Positions 51,372-60,429 of a DNA stretch of 64,000 bases are shown here, piece after piece; the first letter of the stretch is position 1; every line of letters starts with the position of its first letter. A program made the translations under genes and the position numbers. This DNA comes from Microbacterium thalli (GTDB taxonomy: Bacteria > Actinomycetota > Actinomycetes > Actinomycetales > Microbacteriaceae): positions 912,732-976,731 of the forward strand of contig NZ_JAQZCH010000001.1 of assembly GCF_028737325.1 (NCBI RefSeq), read 5' to 3'. The notes beneath the pieces are model-generated. The model did not search any database. It worked only from the letters and a program-made list of their open reading frames with translations, and had not been told where the DNA came from.

Positions 51372-52388
51372 TCAGCGCGAGACGCCGCCGCGCTCGGGGC
51401 CGACAGGAACGACGACCGGTGCGGCGAGATCAACGACCTCCTCGAGCGGTTGCGAACGCTGCAGGTCGCCCAGTCTCGCTACCGTCTTCTGCTCGATCGC
51501 GCTGATGAACTTGCCGTCGCTGGGCGCGTACAGCTCGGGGATAACCTCGCGGAGAGCGACGTCGTGCAGCTCGACGAGGAGCTCAGTGACAGCGCGGGGG
51601 AGGTCTCGGCGCGTCATCGCGAAGTCGGTCGCGTGGTGAAGCTCGCTGAGCCACTGCGTTGCGTCGAACCGACTCAGACGGGCGGACTGCGCGCCTTCGA
51701 GGGCTGCCGCGGCACCGCGGAACACCTCGTCACCGTCAGCTCGGCGCGCGTCGAACACCACGTCGCCGTTGCGGCCGATCACCGTCAACTGGTCGACGGC
51801 CGACGAGCCTTCTGCCTCTACCGCGAGATCGCGGGTCGCCTCGAACGCGCGGTCATGAGCTTCTCGGCTGACGAGCCGCGCAAGGTTGCCGGCACGGACG
51901 TTGCTCAAGTAGAGGGATGCCACGGAGAGAAGGCTCTCGGCTCTCCGCGATGCGACGATCGCGACGCGCGTCTGAAACCCCGCGGCCGCGAACCGCGCAG
52001 CCGTTCCTACAGCGGCTGTTGGATTTTGAAACGCTCCCTCGAGCAGCAGTGAACGCTGATTCTCGCGGGCGTAACGGATGCAGTCGCGCATCCATGCCGC
52101 TGTTGCTCGGGTGACGGCGTCGAGTGACTCAGGTGCGCTGGCGACGGAAAGCGCAGCGAACCGCGGGTGAAATGCGCGCAGATCATCGGCGCCCACAACG
52201 GCTGGCGCTTGACCGTGTTCTACGATCAGCGTCCGGATCGCCCTCTGACGTGCGGTCCCAGGCTGGCCAGCCAGCAGGGTGAGAGATGGTGACTCTTCAG
52301 CGTGAGTCGAGCTCTGAAAAACCAGAGGAAGGACGTCGCGCGCCAGTATCGCGTCGCGCTCACTCGGTTCGAGCTCCCAGCTGGTCAA
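51372..52388 (-). CDS. zeta-toxin-like protein with altered P-loop
   Basis: 338 residues with the layout of zeta toxins, which phosphorylate UDP-N-acetylglucosamine and block cell-wall synthesis. Visible: LLAGQPG (about 38-44), FHPRF near 74, LLLEGAFQNP near 118-127 and SREAHDRAF near 184-192. The expected Walker A GQPGxGKT is GQPGTARQ here, so the phosphate-binding Lys is replaced by Arg and one Gly is lost. The protein may be inactive as a kinase or belong to a divergent subgroup. The TTG start at 52388 overlaps the stop of the upstream 87-residue gene (TTGA), typical of a toxin-antitoxin pair. It is convergent with the island operon and divergent from pglW. Confidence 0.78.
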   Translation of the reverse strand: MTSWELEPSERDAILARDVLPLVFQSSTHAEESPSLTLLAGQPGTARQRAIRTLIVEHGQAPAVVGADDLRAFHPRFAALSVASAPESLDAVTRATAAWMRDCIRYARENQRSLLLEGAFQNPTAAVGTAARFAAAGFQTRVAIVASRRAESLLSVASLYLSNVRAGNLARLVSREAHDRAFEATRDLAVEAEGSSAVDQLTVIGRNGDVVFDARRADGDEVFRGAAAALEGAQSARLSRFDATQWLSELHHATDFAMTRRDLPRAVTELLVELHDVALREVIPELYAPSDGKFISAIEQKTVARLGDLQRSQPLEEVVDLAAPVVVPVGPERGGVSR

Positions 52389-52648
52389 GGCGTCAGCTCC
52401 GTAATTCGAACGGCGATTCGGTCAGCGAGCGAATTCACGGCCGCGCGGTCGTGTCCATCCACGTCGAGGATGTCTCGCTGGAGCTGCTGAAGCTCGGACA
52501 ACGCAGCTGCCGAGGGCCCAGAGCGTTCGATGGAGGACTGCAGAAGAAGGCTCGTCAGCAACGTCGCGGACTCGCGCATCGCTTCGTAAGCGACAGCGTC
52601 ATTGACGCGCCATGCCGATATCCGAGCCACGCGGCCTCCCTCCCTCAT
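52385..52648 (-). CDS. small partner of the zeta-like protein (putative antitoxin)
   Basis: 87 residues, helical: VNDAVAYEAMRESATLLTSLL near 15-35 and ALSELQQLQRDILDVDGHDR later. It sits where an epsilon-type antitoxin would be and overlaps the zeta-like start, but I see no clear match to epsilon or PezA and no DNA-binding motif. Assignment as antitoxin rests on size, position and translational coupling. ATG 52648 has GAGGGAGG upstream (minus strand) as ribosome binding site. Confidence 0.65.
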   Translation of the reverse strand: MREGGRVARISAWRVNDAVAYEAMRESATLLTSLLLQSSIERSGPSAAALSELQQLQRDILDVDGHDRAAVNSLADRIAVRITELTP

Positions 52649-52724
52649 CGTATCTGCGAGGGTGTCCGCGGCGGGGGCACGTAACAGCTGGCGCCGACGG
52701 CATAGCCGCGTCGGGCTGCGCGGA

Positions 52725-52730
52725 TATGGT
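52725..52730 (+). promoter_or_regulatory. -10 box of the pglWXY operon
   Basis: TATGGT, 32 bases before the pglW ATG, in the 114-base divergent region shared with the zeta-like pair. GGAGGG at 52747-52752 can serve as ribosome binding site with ten bases of spacing. No strong -35 box is evident. Confidence 0.45.
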
Positions 52731-52762
52731 GGAGTCACTGGGTTCTGGAGGGTACTGCGGAG

Positions 52763-55700
52763 ATGCGGACTGATTCGCCACTGTGGCGTGTCATGGGCGA
52801 CGCTGCCCAGGCGCAGGAAGCCGAGGCACTCGACAAGATCCGCCAGCTTCTGCCCGACGATGGAATCGCCCGCGGATGGGCGAACATCACCTTCACCGAC
52901 AACCACGGGCGGCTCAACGAGGTCGATGCTCTCCTGCTGACTCGCAACGGTCTCTTCGTCGTTGAACTCAAGGGGTGGCACGGCGAGATCACCGGCGATC
53001 AGCGCATGTGGCGCCTCGGGAACCGCACCGAGAAAAACCCTCGGCTGCTGGCTAACGACAAGGCGAAGCGCCTCCGCTCTGTCCTATCCGACCTGGCTCG
53101 CACCGCAAACCTCCCCAGCAACGTAGTGCCGTACGTCGACGAGGCGGTCGTGATGCACGGGCGTCGATCAAAGATCCGGCTCGACCGGTTCGGCGCTGAA
53201 TCGGTCTGGGCATTGGACGGATCCGAGGTCCAGGGACTTGCTCCCGACCGCGCATTCTCGTCGTTGCTCGCGCAACAGCCCACCCGCGAACCAATCGATC
53301 TCCCACGCGCCAGACAGATCGACGCGCTGATGGATGCCGCGGGGCTGATGCCGCGACCCCGCCAGCGCATGATCGGACATTACCCTCTCGACTCGAGCGA
53401 GCCGCTCGGTGAGGGGCCAGGCTGGCAGGACTTCCTCGTCAACCATCCCGACGGTGTCACGAAGCGGCGCATCCGCCTCTTCCCTTACCCGAAGGGCGCG
53501 GATCGCGAGACCCGCGCCGCGGTCGACCTGCGGGCACGCCGCGAGTTCCGCCTCACCGACGGCATCGTGCATTCCGGGATCATCGCCCCGCTCGACCTCC
53601 TTACGCCCGAGGAGGGCCCAGCGCTCCTCTTCCCCTACGATCCCGACGAACTGAGCCTCGAGGACTACCTCTCGCAGCACGTCGATGACCTCACCTTCGA
53701 GGCGCGCGAGCGCATCGTGCAAGACCTGACCGAACTCGTCCGTTTCGCGCACGGCCAGCGGCTCACTCATCGGGCCCTGTCGCCCGTGAGCGTGCGGGTT
53801 ACCGACACGGGTGACGACTCGGTCACTGTGCGGATCCGGGATTGGGATCTCGCGCGGCGTCGAGACTCGGAGACCTCCACGGCGACTGTTGTGTCGAGGG
53901 GGATCACCGATCTCGTCGGCGTCGTGGATTCCGAGGCGCTCCTCTACCTCGCGCCTGAAACGCTTCGGAACGCGACCCCCGCGTCGGCGCAGACGCTCGA
54001 CGTGTACGGCACCGGAGCTGTCGCCTTCACGGTGCTGACCGGAAAGCCGCCTGCGGCGAACCTGCCTGCGCTCGAATCACTCGTAGCTTCGGACGCGACA
54101 GGGCTCGATCCCCGGTCAGTGATGCCGGAGATCTCGGACCGTCTCGCTGGCGTCATTGCGCAAGCCACCGCGTTCGACGAGATGGAACGCACCCTGGACA
54201 TCGCAGATTTCCAGGTGGCGTTCGAGGACGCGCGTCGCGAGACGCACGACGATGAGCCGATCGTCGCGCAGACGGATCCACTCGACGCATCGGTGGGGGA
54301 GATCATTGGTGGCCGCTTCGAAATCGCGCGCCGCCGCGGTTCGGGGTCAACGGGCGTGGCTCTCGAAGTGCTCGATTACGAGGCTGGTCGTGAGGGCGAC
54401 ATCCTCAAGCTCGCGAAAGACGACGCAGCCGCCGCACGCCTGCAAATCGAAGCATCGGTGCTGGATCGGCTGGACCACCCCCGCATCGTGAAGCGCTTGG
54501 ACGGGCCTCTGCCCGTCGGCACGCGCCAGGGCCTCCTGATGACGGATGCCGGCACCGAGACGCTGTCGGACCGCATCCGTCTCGAGGGTCGCGCCACGAT
54601 CGAGCAGCTCGAGCGTTACGGTGCAGACCTCTTCGAGGCGGTGGCGCATCTCGAGCAGCGAGGGGTGTTCCATCGCGATATCAAGCCGTCGAACCTCGCC
54701 GTCAAGCCCGACCCCGGCACCCGCAAGCCGCGCTTGACTCTGTTCGATTTTTCCCTCGCGGAAGAGCCGCTCGCGAACATCAAGTCGGGATCGCGGCCTT
54801 ACCTCGATCCGTACCTCGGCGTGAGTGTGCGGCGGCAGTTCGACTCGGCCGCTGAACGCTTCGCGGTTGCGGTGACGCTCTTCGAACTCGCCACCGGAGA
54901 CCCGGTTTGGTGGCCGTCCGGGGATGCGCCTGCGAACGCGACGGATGCGCCGGTCGTGCAGCCGAGCATGTTCGACACGGGTGTCACTGAAGGCCTCGTC
55001 GCGTTCTTCCGCACAGCGCTCGCGCCGGACGCTACCGAGCGGCATCCATCGCTCGACGCCATGCGCGCGGCGTGGGCAGCCGCTCTCGCCGGGGCGACCA
55101 TTGACGACGCCATCGCAGAGGCGAACGATGCGAAGGCGGATGCCGCGTCCGTCGACACCCCGCTGACCGACGCCGGCCTCAGCGCACGTGCGCTCTCGGT
55201 TGTGGCTCGGGTCAACGCGACAACCGTCGGCGAGCTACTCGGCGTACCGCCGATGGTCATCAATCAGATCCGCGGCAGTGGCGAGCAGGTCCGTCGCGAG
55301 ATCAGCGCGCGTATCCGACAGTGGCGTGAGCGTCTCGCGCACACGACCACGACGACCGAGGTTCCCGCGACAGGTGGACGCCGTGCCGTCGAGAACTTCC
55401 TCAGCGGCATCTCGCCCAAACCCGGGGAGTCGCCCGAGGAGCGCTTCAGACGGTTGCGCAAGGGTGGAACGCTCAAGACGGCGGCCGACGATGTGTCCCG
55501 GTGGCTGCGGGACTTCGAGAGCATCGCGACTGTCGAAGAGCTCTCGGCCAAGCTCCTACGCGAGTATGGGTCGTCCATTGACGATGAGCAGCAGCGGACG
55601 AAGGTTGCGACCGCCGTTGTGCAGGCGATCCTCGAACTCGATGCTCGGTACCGCGATCCGAAGTTCGTTTTCCAGCGGGCGGCTGACCGCACCCGAATCA

Positions 55701-56821
55701 TCGTCGCCTACGCCCCTGAAGATGGCTCGGGCATGACGTTCGACGACGCAGAGGCGCACCTCGAGGCAATCCTTCACCGGGCATCGATCATCGATGAGCT
55801 CCTCGATGCGGATGACGTCGTACCTGCTGCACGCGTCCGTGAGGCGCTGCGGACCGACGAGGAGAAGCCGCTGAGGTTGAGCGATGCTCGCATCGCGCAG
55901 CTCGCGATCGGTCTCTCCGCACGAGGTCGGCAGTCGTCGATGGGTGAGGCGTATCGAGTGGACTTGTCGCCCGCGAGGGCGGTGGAGCATGCCCTCCGTT
56001 CAGCCGCGACGCGCGAGGTGGCAGAGGTCACCATCGAACAGCGTGTGCGCGCTCGGTTCCCCGCCGTTGACAGCATCCCATCGCGACCTGCGCTCGACGT
56101 CGCGGTGAGAGCCGCGATGCCGTATCTCGAATGGCGCAGCGATCTCCGCAAGTACGCGATGCGCGCTGCGGACACGAACTCGGCGACCGCGACCGCGTCC
56201 TCGACGACGTGGGGACGCGCCACCGGGGACGACGCTGTGGTGGCTCGACTGCAGGCGTCGCTGCGAGAACGAAGTGCACTGGCTCTTGTGTTGACTCGGC
56301 GGAGACCGACGTCGCTCGTGACGACGATGCTCGCCCACGCCTACGACACGCGTGTCATCGATCTTGCAGACCTTGCATTGGATGCACTGCGTGAGACCGC
56401 CGCCGACAAGAACATCCAGTGGAATGTCGTGCTTGATGCAGATCGGCCGGATGCCGGCGGCACCGCCCAGCGAAACCTGCAGCAGCTGGCTCGCCTCGCG
56501 ATCGTTCCTCGATGGAATGAGCTGATGGAATCGCCACAGCCGCTTGTGCTCACCAACGCGGCGGTGTTCGGTCGGCTTGGCCTCGTCGATCTGATCGCGT
56601 CGGTGATGGACATGTCGACCTCGCGCGCCGCGGCCCGTTGGTTCGTCCTTCCGCGTCCACTCACGGGTAGCACCCCCGATCTGGACGGCGTGCCGATGCC
56701 GTTCGGTGCGGATGGTTGGCTGGAGCTTGCCGTCGATGCCCTGCAGTTGGGCGACAGCGAGTCGGCGGCTCCCCTCTCAGCTGCGACCACCGCTCTCACC
56801 AGAAAGGCCAGCGTCTCGTGA
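52763..56821 (+). CDS. pglW: BREX type 2 (Pgl) NERD-domain serine/threonine kinase PglW
   Basis: 1352 residues. An N-terminal NERD nuclease-related domain holds D55, E68 and K70 (VDALLL, VELKG). Next come two kinase-like domains: the first (about 200-500) has HRALSP at 336 and DWD at 360 in place of HRD and DFG, so it is probably a pseudokinase. The second (about 515-790) has K549, HRDIKPSN at 637-644 and DFS at 662, and is probably active. The remaining 550 residues are helical with no known domain. In the Pgl system PglW acts in the defence of cells against phage together with PglX, PglY and PglZ. First gene of the operon; its TGA overlaps the pglX GTG. Confidence 0.93.
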   Translation: MRTDSPLWRVMGDAAQAQEAEALDKIRQLLPDDGIARGWANITFTDNHGRLNEVDALLLTRNGLFVVELKGWHGEITGDQRMWRLGNRTEKNPRLLANDKAKRLRSVLSDLARTANLPSNVVPYVDEAVVMHGRRSKIRLDRFGAESVWALDGSEVQGLAPDRAFSSLLAQQPTREPIDLPRARQIDALMDAAGLMPRPRQRMIGHYPLDSSEPLGEGPGWQDFLVNHPDGVTKRRIRLFPYPKGADRETRAAVDLRARREFRLTDGIVHSGIIAPLDLLTPEEGPALLFPYDPDELSLEDYLSQHVDDLTFEARERIVQDLTELVRFAHGQRLTHRALSPVSVRVTDTGDDSVTVRIRDWDLARRRDSETSTATVVSRGITDLVGVVDSEALLYLAPETLRNATPASAQTLDVYGTGAVAFTVLTGKPPAANLPALESLVASDATGLDPRSVMPEISDRLAGVIAQATAFDEMERTLDIADFQVAFEDARRETHDDEPIVAQTDPLDASVGEIIGGRFEIARRRGSGSTGVALEVLDYEAGREGDILKLAKDDAAAARLQIEASVLDRLDHPRIVKRLDGPLPVGTRQGLLMTDAGTETLSDRIRLEGRATIEQLERYGADLFEAVAHLEQRGVFHRDIKPSNLAVKPDPGTRKPRLTLFDFSLAEEPLANIKSGSRPYLDPYLGVSVRRQFDSAAERFAVAVTLFELATGDPVWWPSGDAPANATDAPVVQPSMFDTGVTEGLVAFFRTALAPDATERHPSLDAMRAAWAAALAGATIDDAIAEANDAKADAASVDTPLTDAGLSARALSVVARVNATTVGELLGVPPMVINQIRGSGEQVRREISARIRQWRERLAHTTTTTEVPATGGRRAVENFLSGISPKPGESPEERFRRLRKGGTLKTAADDVSRWLRDFESIATVEELSAKLLREYGSSIDDEQQRTKVATAVVQAILELDARYRDPKFVFQRAADRTRIIVAYAPEDGSGMTFDDAEAHLEAILHRASIIDELLDADDVVPAARVREALRTDEEKPLRLSDARIAQLAIGLSARGRQSSMGEAYRVDLSPARAVEHALRSAATREVAEVTIEQRVRARFPAVDSIPSRPALDVAVRAAMPYLEWRSDLRKYAMRAADTNSATATASSTTWGRATGDDAVVARLQASLRERSALALVLTRRRPTSLVTTMLAHAYDTRVIDLADLALDALRETAADKNIQWNVVLDADRPDAGGTAQRNLQQLARLAIVPRWNELMESPQPLVLTNAAVFGRLGLVDLIASVMDMSTSRAAARWFVLPRPLTGSTPDLDGVPMPFGADGWLELAVDALQLGDSESAAPLSAATTALTRKASVS

Positions 56822-59800
56822 TCGACTCCGCTGCTCTGCTCGCTGACCTCAAGCGCGAACTCAAGACGTTGGAGGCGGACCTGCGGGTGCGCGCAGAAGA
56901 TCCTGAATCCCCTTGGGGTTCGCGGCTCAGGGATGAATACGGGCGTGCTCAGGCGCGGGAGCGAACGGGGCTCGCGTGGATCGATTGGCGCGACGGGCAA
57001 GTGGCGCAGGCGGGTGTCGCATGGATCATTGCGACGGTGTTCATCCGTTTCTGCGAAGACAACGGATTGCTTGCCGGGGCGACGCGTGACGGGCGCTCGG
57101 TGGCTCAGCCTTGGATCGCTGGGCCTGGCGATGGGCTGGAGCGCGCGGTGGAGAACGAGGCCGCTTTTTACGCGGCGGCGCCAACCATGACCTCGCGAGA
57201 CTGGCTGCAGCAAGCGTTCGGCACACTCGCCGACCTGCCGGCTGGCGCCCCGCTCGTCGACCGGAAACACTCGGCCGTCTGGCACGCCGAGATCTCGGCG
57301 ACCGCAGCAGATGGGCTGCGCGACTTCTTCCGCCGCACGACACCCGGTGGGGAGCTGGTGCACGACTTCAGCGACCCGCAGCTGGGCACGCGATTCCTCG
57401 GCGACCTATACCAGGACCTCTCCGATTACGCGAAGAAGACATTCGCCCTGCTGCAGACGCCAGACTTCGTCGAGGAGTTCATCCTCGATCTCACGCTCAC
57501 ACCTGCAATTCAGGAGTTCGGTCTCACCGGTCTCAAGGTGATTGACCCCGCGTGCGGCTCAGGACACTTCTTGCTCGGTGCGTTTGAACGGCTGATGGCG
57601 GACTGGAGCGCATCCGCGCCAGGCCTGGACCGGGGAGACCGCGCTCAGCGCGCGCTTGACTCGATCCACGGGGTCGACCTCAACCCGTTTGCCATCGCGA
57701 TCGCGCGCTTCCGCCTCACGGTCGCGGCGATCAAGGCGGCGGGGATCACCACTCTGGTCGCCGCGCCCGCGTTCCGCTATCACCTCGCCATCGGTGACTC
57801 CCTGCTCGGTGGACAGAGCCCGGAAGCGAAGCTCGACATGGGCGACGGCGAGTACTTCGCCTATCAGGCCGAAGACCTCCAGGAGCACGCGAACATCCTC
57901 GCGCCGGGGCAGTACCACGTGGTCGTCGCGAACCCGCCGTATATCCAGCCGCCGGACGCGCGGCTGCGCGACACGTATCGTGCTCTCTACAGCACCTGCC
58001 ACGGAAAGTACGCGCTCTCAGTTCCGTTCATGGAGCTGCTCTTCCGCCTCGCGAAGCAACCAGATGCGGCCAGCGGCGCCGGACATGTCGGGCAGATCAC
58101 GTCGAACTCGTTCATGAAGCGAGAGTTCGGCAAGAAGCTCATCGAGCAGTTCCTGTCGGGCAAATACACCGGCACGACTCGCCCCTCCTATGTCGACCTC
58201 AGTCATATCATCGACACTTCAGGCGCCTACATTCCAGGTCACGGGACGCCGACTGTCATTCTCGTGGGCCGGCCGCGCAGGCCGCAAACCGACAAGGTTA
58301 GTGCAGTGCTCGGTGTGCGTGGAGAGCCGGGGCAGCCTGCGGTGCCGTCGCAGGGCTTGGTATGGACGGACATTGTCGCTCACGTGGATCAGCCGGGATA
58401 CAACGGCCAATATGTCACCGTGTTGGACGCTCCGCGAGCGACGTATGCGAGCTTTCCTTGGTCGCTGTCCGGAGGTGGGGCCGGCGAACTTAGGGCACAG
58501 CTCGAGGCAGCGGGCGCGACGCGCCTTGGGACAATCCCATTCCGGATCGGTGTTTTCGGGGTGCTTGGTGCGGACGAGGCATTTATTACACGATCGGATG
58601 AGGTGCGTCGCGTTGGCGAGCCGAATTCGTTCCGCCCGCTGGTAGTGGGCGACGCGGTGCGAGACTGGTCAATTGGACAGACGGAGCCGACATTCTTTCC
58701 CTACAACGCGCAGCACATACTGCAGCCTCTGGAGGACTTTCCCAAACAGGCGAGGTCGATGTGGAGAGTGCGAACTGAGCTGGGCAACCGCGCTACATTC
58801 ACGCGAGGAACATACTTCTCGGACGGTCGCCCGTGGTACGCGTGGCACCAGATTCCCCAGGACATAGGTGCATCTGGCTGGACCATCACTTTCGCGTTCG
58901 TCGCGACGCACAACCACTTCATCTTGGACCGAGGTGGCAAAGTCTTCAACCGTTCAGCGCCGGTGATCAAGCTTCCAGCGGACGCCACCGAGGACGATCA
59001 CTTCGACCTGCTCGGCGTGCTGAACTCCTCTACCGCCTGCTTCTGGCTCAAGCAGGTCAGTTATCCCAAGGGCGGAGATCCGATGGGCACGGGCGGAGCG
59101 CGCGTCAGCCTTGAGCCCTGGAGTGATCGCTACGAGTTCACGGCCACCAAGCTTGAGGAGTTTCCGCTTCCGCCGGTCTCAACGCGGGAGATCGCTAAGC
59201 GATTGGACACACAGGCGAGCCAACAACGGGCTGACTCTCCGCGAGCGACTCTCGCGGGCAGCGCGCGGGACATTCGCCGGGCGCTTGATGAAGCACGGAC
59301 TCGCTGGGGCGAGGCTCAGCGGGCGCTAGTGTCGCTTCAGGAGGAGCTTGATTGGCAAACCTATGTCGCCTACGGTCTCGCCGATCAGGCGCTGGCTCCG
59401 GCATTTGATCAACTGGTGCCGATTGATGCGAACGAGCGCGTGATGGAGGTTGGACTAGCACGAGAGGTTGTTCCAGGGTGGGAGAACACTAAGTGGTTCC
59501 AACGTCACGGTCGCGCCGCCAATCTTGCTGGGCCGAATTCGGAGTGGCCACCTGCTTATCGCGAACTATGGTTCAGTCGTTACTCGGCGATTCAGAGCAA
59601 CCCCTCACTTCGAATGCTGGAGCGCCCTGAGTACAAACGGCGATGGGCCGGACCCTCGTGGGATGAACTTCAGGCGAGTGCGGTGAAGGACGCGCTACTG
59701 GATCGGTTGGAGTCGCCCGAGCTGTGGCGCGACGGCGCGGGCCGACCGCTGGCAAGGTCCGCAGCTCAAGTCGCCGACGACCTCCGCCGCGACGAGCGAG

Positions 59801-60429
59801 TACGCGAGCTGCTGACGATTCACACCGGCTCACCCGACTTCGATCTGACGGCCGAGATTGGCAAGCTCCTTTCGAACGAGGCAGTCCCGCCGTTCGCGCC
59901 CCTGCGCTACAAGCCCGCGGGGATTGAGAAGTTTCGAGCATGGGAACGCACGTGGGATCTGCAGCGCGCAGAAGACCGGGGCGAGCGGGTCGACGTTCCG
60001 GTGCCTCCCAAGTACGGCCAGGCTGACTTCCTGAAGTCGACATACTGGACGGCACGAGGAAAGCTCGACGTGCCGAAGGAGCGGTTCCTCTCGTTCCCTG
60101 GGGCTCGACTTCCAGATGACGCAACCGAGCTCTACGGGTGGGCAGGGTGGGACCACTCAGAGCGAGGGCAGGCCATTGCACGTCTCGCCAATGAGTTGTC
60201 GCGTGCGGGCGCGCCGGAAGACCAGGTGGTTCCGCTCCTCGGCGGGTTGATCGAACTGCAGCCGTGGCTCGACCAGTGGTACAGCGGCATCGACGAGCGG
60301 TCGGGCGTCAGCCCGGCATCCGCCGTGTCGGCTGCCACCACCGCCCTGCTTGGACGCCTCGGTATTGGGGTCGACACCGTTCTCGCCTGGCGCCCGGCGC
60401 CCGCGACTCGTGGAAGGAAGAAGGCATGA
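56818..60429 (+). CDS. pglX: BREX type 2 adenine-specific DNA methyltransferase PglX
   Basis: 1203 residues. The class I methyltransferase core has DPACGSGHFLLG at about 243-254 (AdoMet binding), GVDLNPFAIAIARFRL near 285 and the catalytic NPPY at 372-375, which marks N6-adenine methylation. Long N- and C-terminal regions are those of PglX proteins, which modify the host genome and are needed for phage exclusion. The GTG at 56818 overlaps the pglW stop (GTGA) and the TGA overlaps the pglY ATG (ATGA). I looked for long G-runs that could cause phase variation, as known in Streptomyces pglX, and saw none. The frame is intact. Confidence 0.95.
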   Translation: MIDSAALLADLKRELKTLEADLRVRAEDPESPWGSRLRDEYGRAQARERTGLAWIDWRDGQVAQAGVAWIIATVFIRFCEDNGLLAGATRDGRSVAQPWIAGPGDGLERAVENEAAFYAAAPTMTSRDWLQQAFGTLADLPAGAPLVDRKHSAVWHAEISATAADGLRDFFRRTTPGGELVHDFSDPQLGTRFLGDLYQDLSDYAKKTFALLQTPDFVEEFILDLTLTPAIQEFGLTGLKVIDPACGSGHFLLGAFERLMADWSASAPGLDRGDRAQRALDSIHGVDLNPFAIAIARFRLTVAAIKAAGITTLVAAPAFRYHLAIGDSLLGGQSPEAKLDMGDGEYFAYQAEDLQEHANILAPGQYHVVVANPPYIQPPDARLRDTYRALYSTCHGKYALSVPFMELLFRLAKQPDAASGAGHVGQITSNSFMKREFGKKLIEQFLSGKYTGTTRPSYVDLSHIIDTSGAYIPGHGTPTVILVGRPRRPQTDKVSAVLGVRGEPGQPAVPSQGLVWTDIVAHVDQPGYNGQYVTVLDAPRATYASFPWSLSGGGAGELRAQLEAAGATRLGTIPFRIGVFGVLGADEAFITRSDEVRRVGEPNSFRPLVVGDAVRDWSIGQTEPTFFPYNAQHILQPLEDFPKQARSMWRVRTELGNRATFTRGTYFSDGRPWYAWHQIPQDIGASGWTITFAFVATHNHFILDRGGKVFNRSAPVIKLPADATEDDHFDLLGVLNSSTACFWLKQVSYPKGGDPMGTGGARVSLEPWSDRYEFTATKLEEFPLPPVSTREIAKRLDTQASQQRADSPRATLAGSARDIRRALDEARTRWGEAQRALVSLQEELDWQTYVAYGLADQALAPAFDQLVPIDANERVMEVGLAREVVPGWENTKWFQRHGRAANLAGPNSEWPPAYRELWFSRYSAIQSNPSLRMLERPEYKRRWAGPSWDELQASAVKDALLDRLESPELWRDGAGRPLARSAAQVADDLRRDERVRELLTIHTGSPDFDLTAEIGKLLSNEAVPPFAPLRYKPAGIEKFRAWERTWDLQRAEDRGERVDVPVPPKYGQADFLKSTYWTARGKLDVPKERFLSFPGARLPDDATELYGWAGWDHSERGQAIARLANELSRAGAPEDQVVPLLGGLIELQPWLDQWYSGIDERSGVSPASAVSAATTALLGRLGIGVDTVLAWRPAPATRGRKKA

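Noticed and set aside
56818..60429. Phase-variable homopolymer tract in pglX
   Set aside because: Phase variation by G-runs is known for pglX in Streptomyces, but no run long enough was seen here and the frame is intact.
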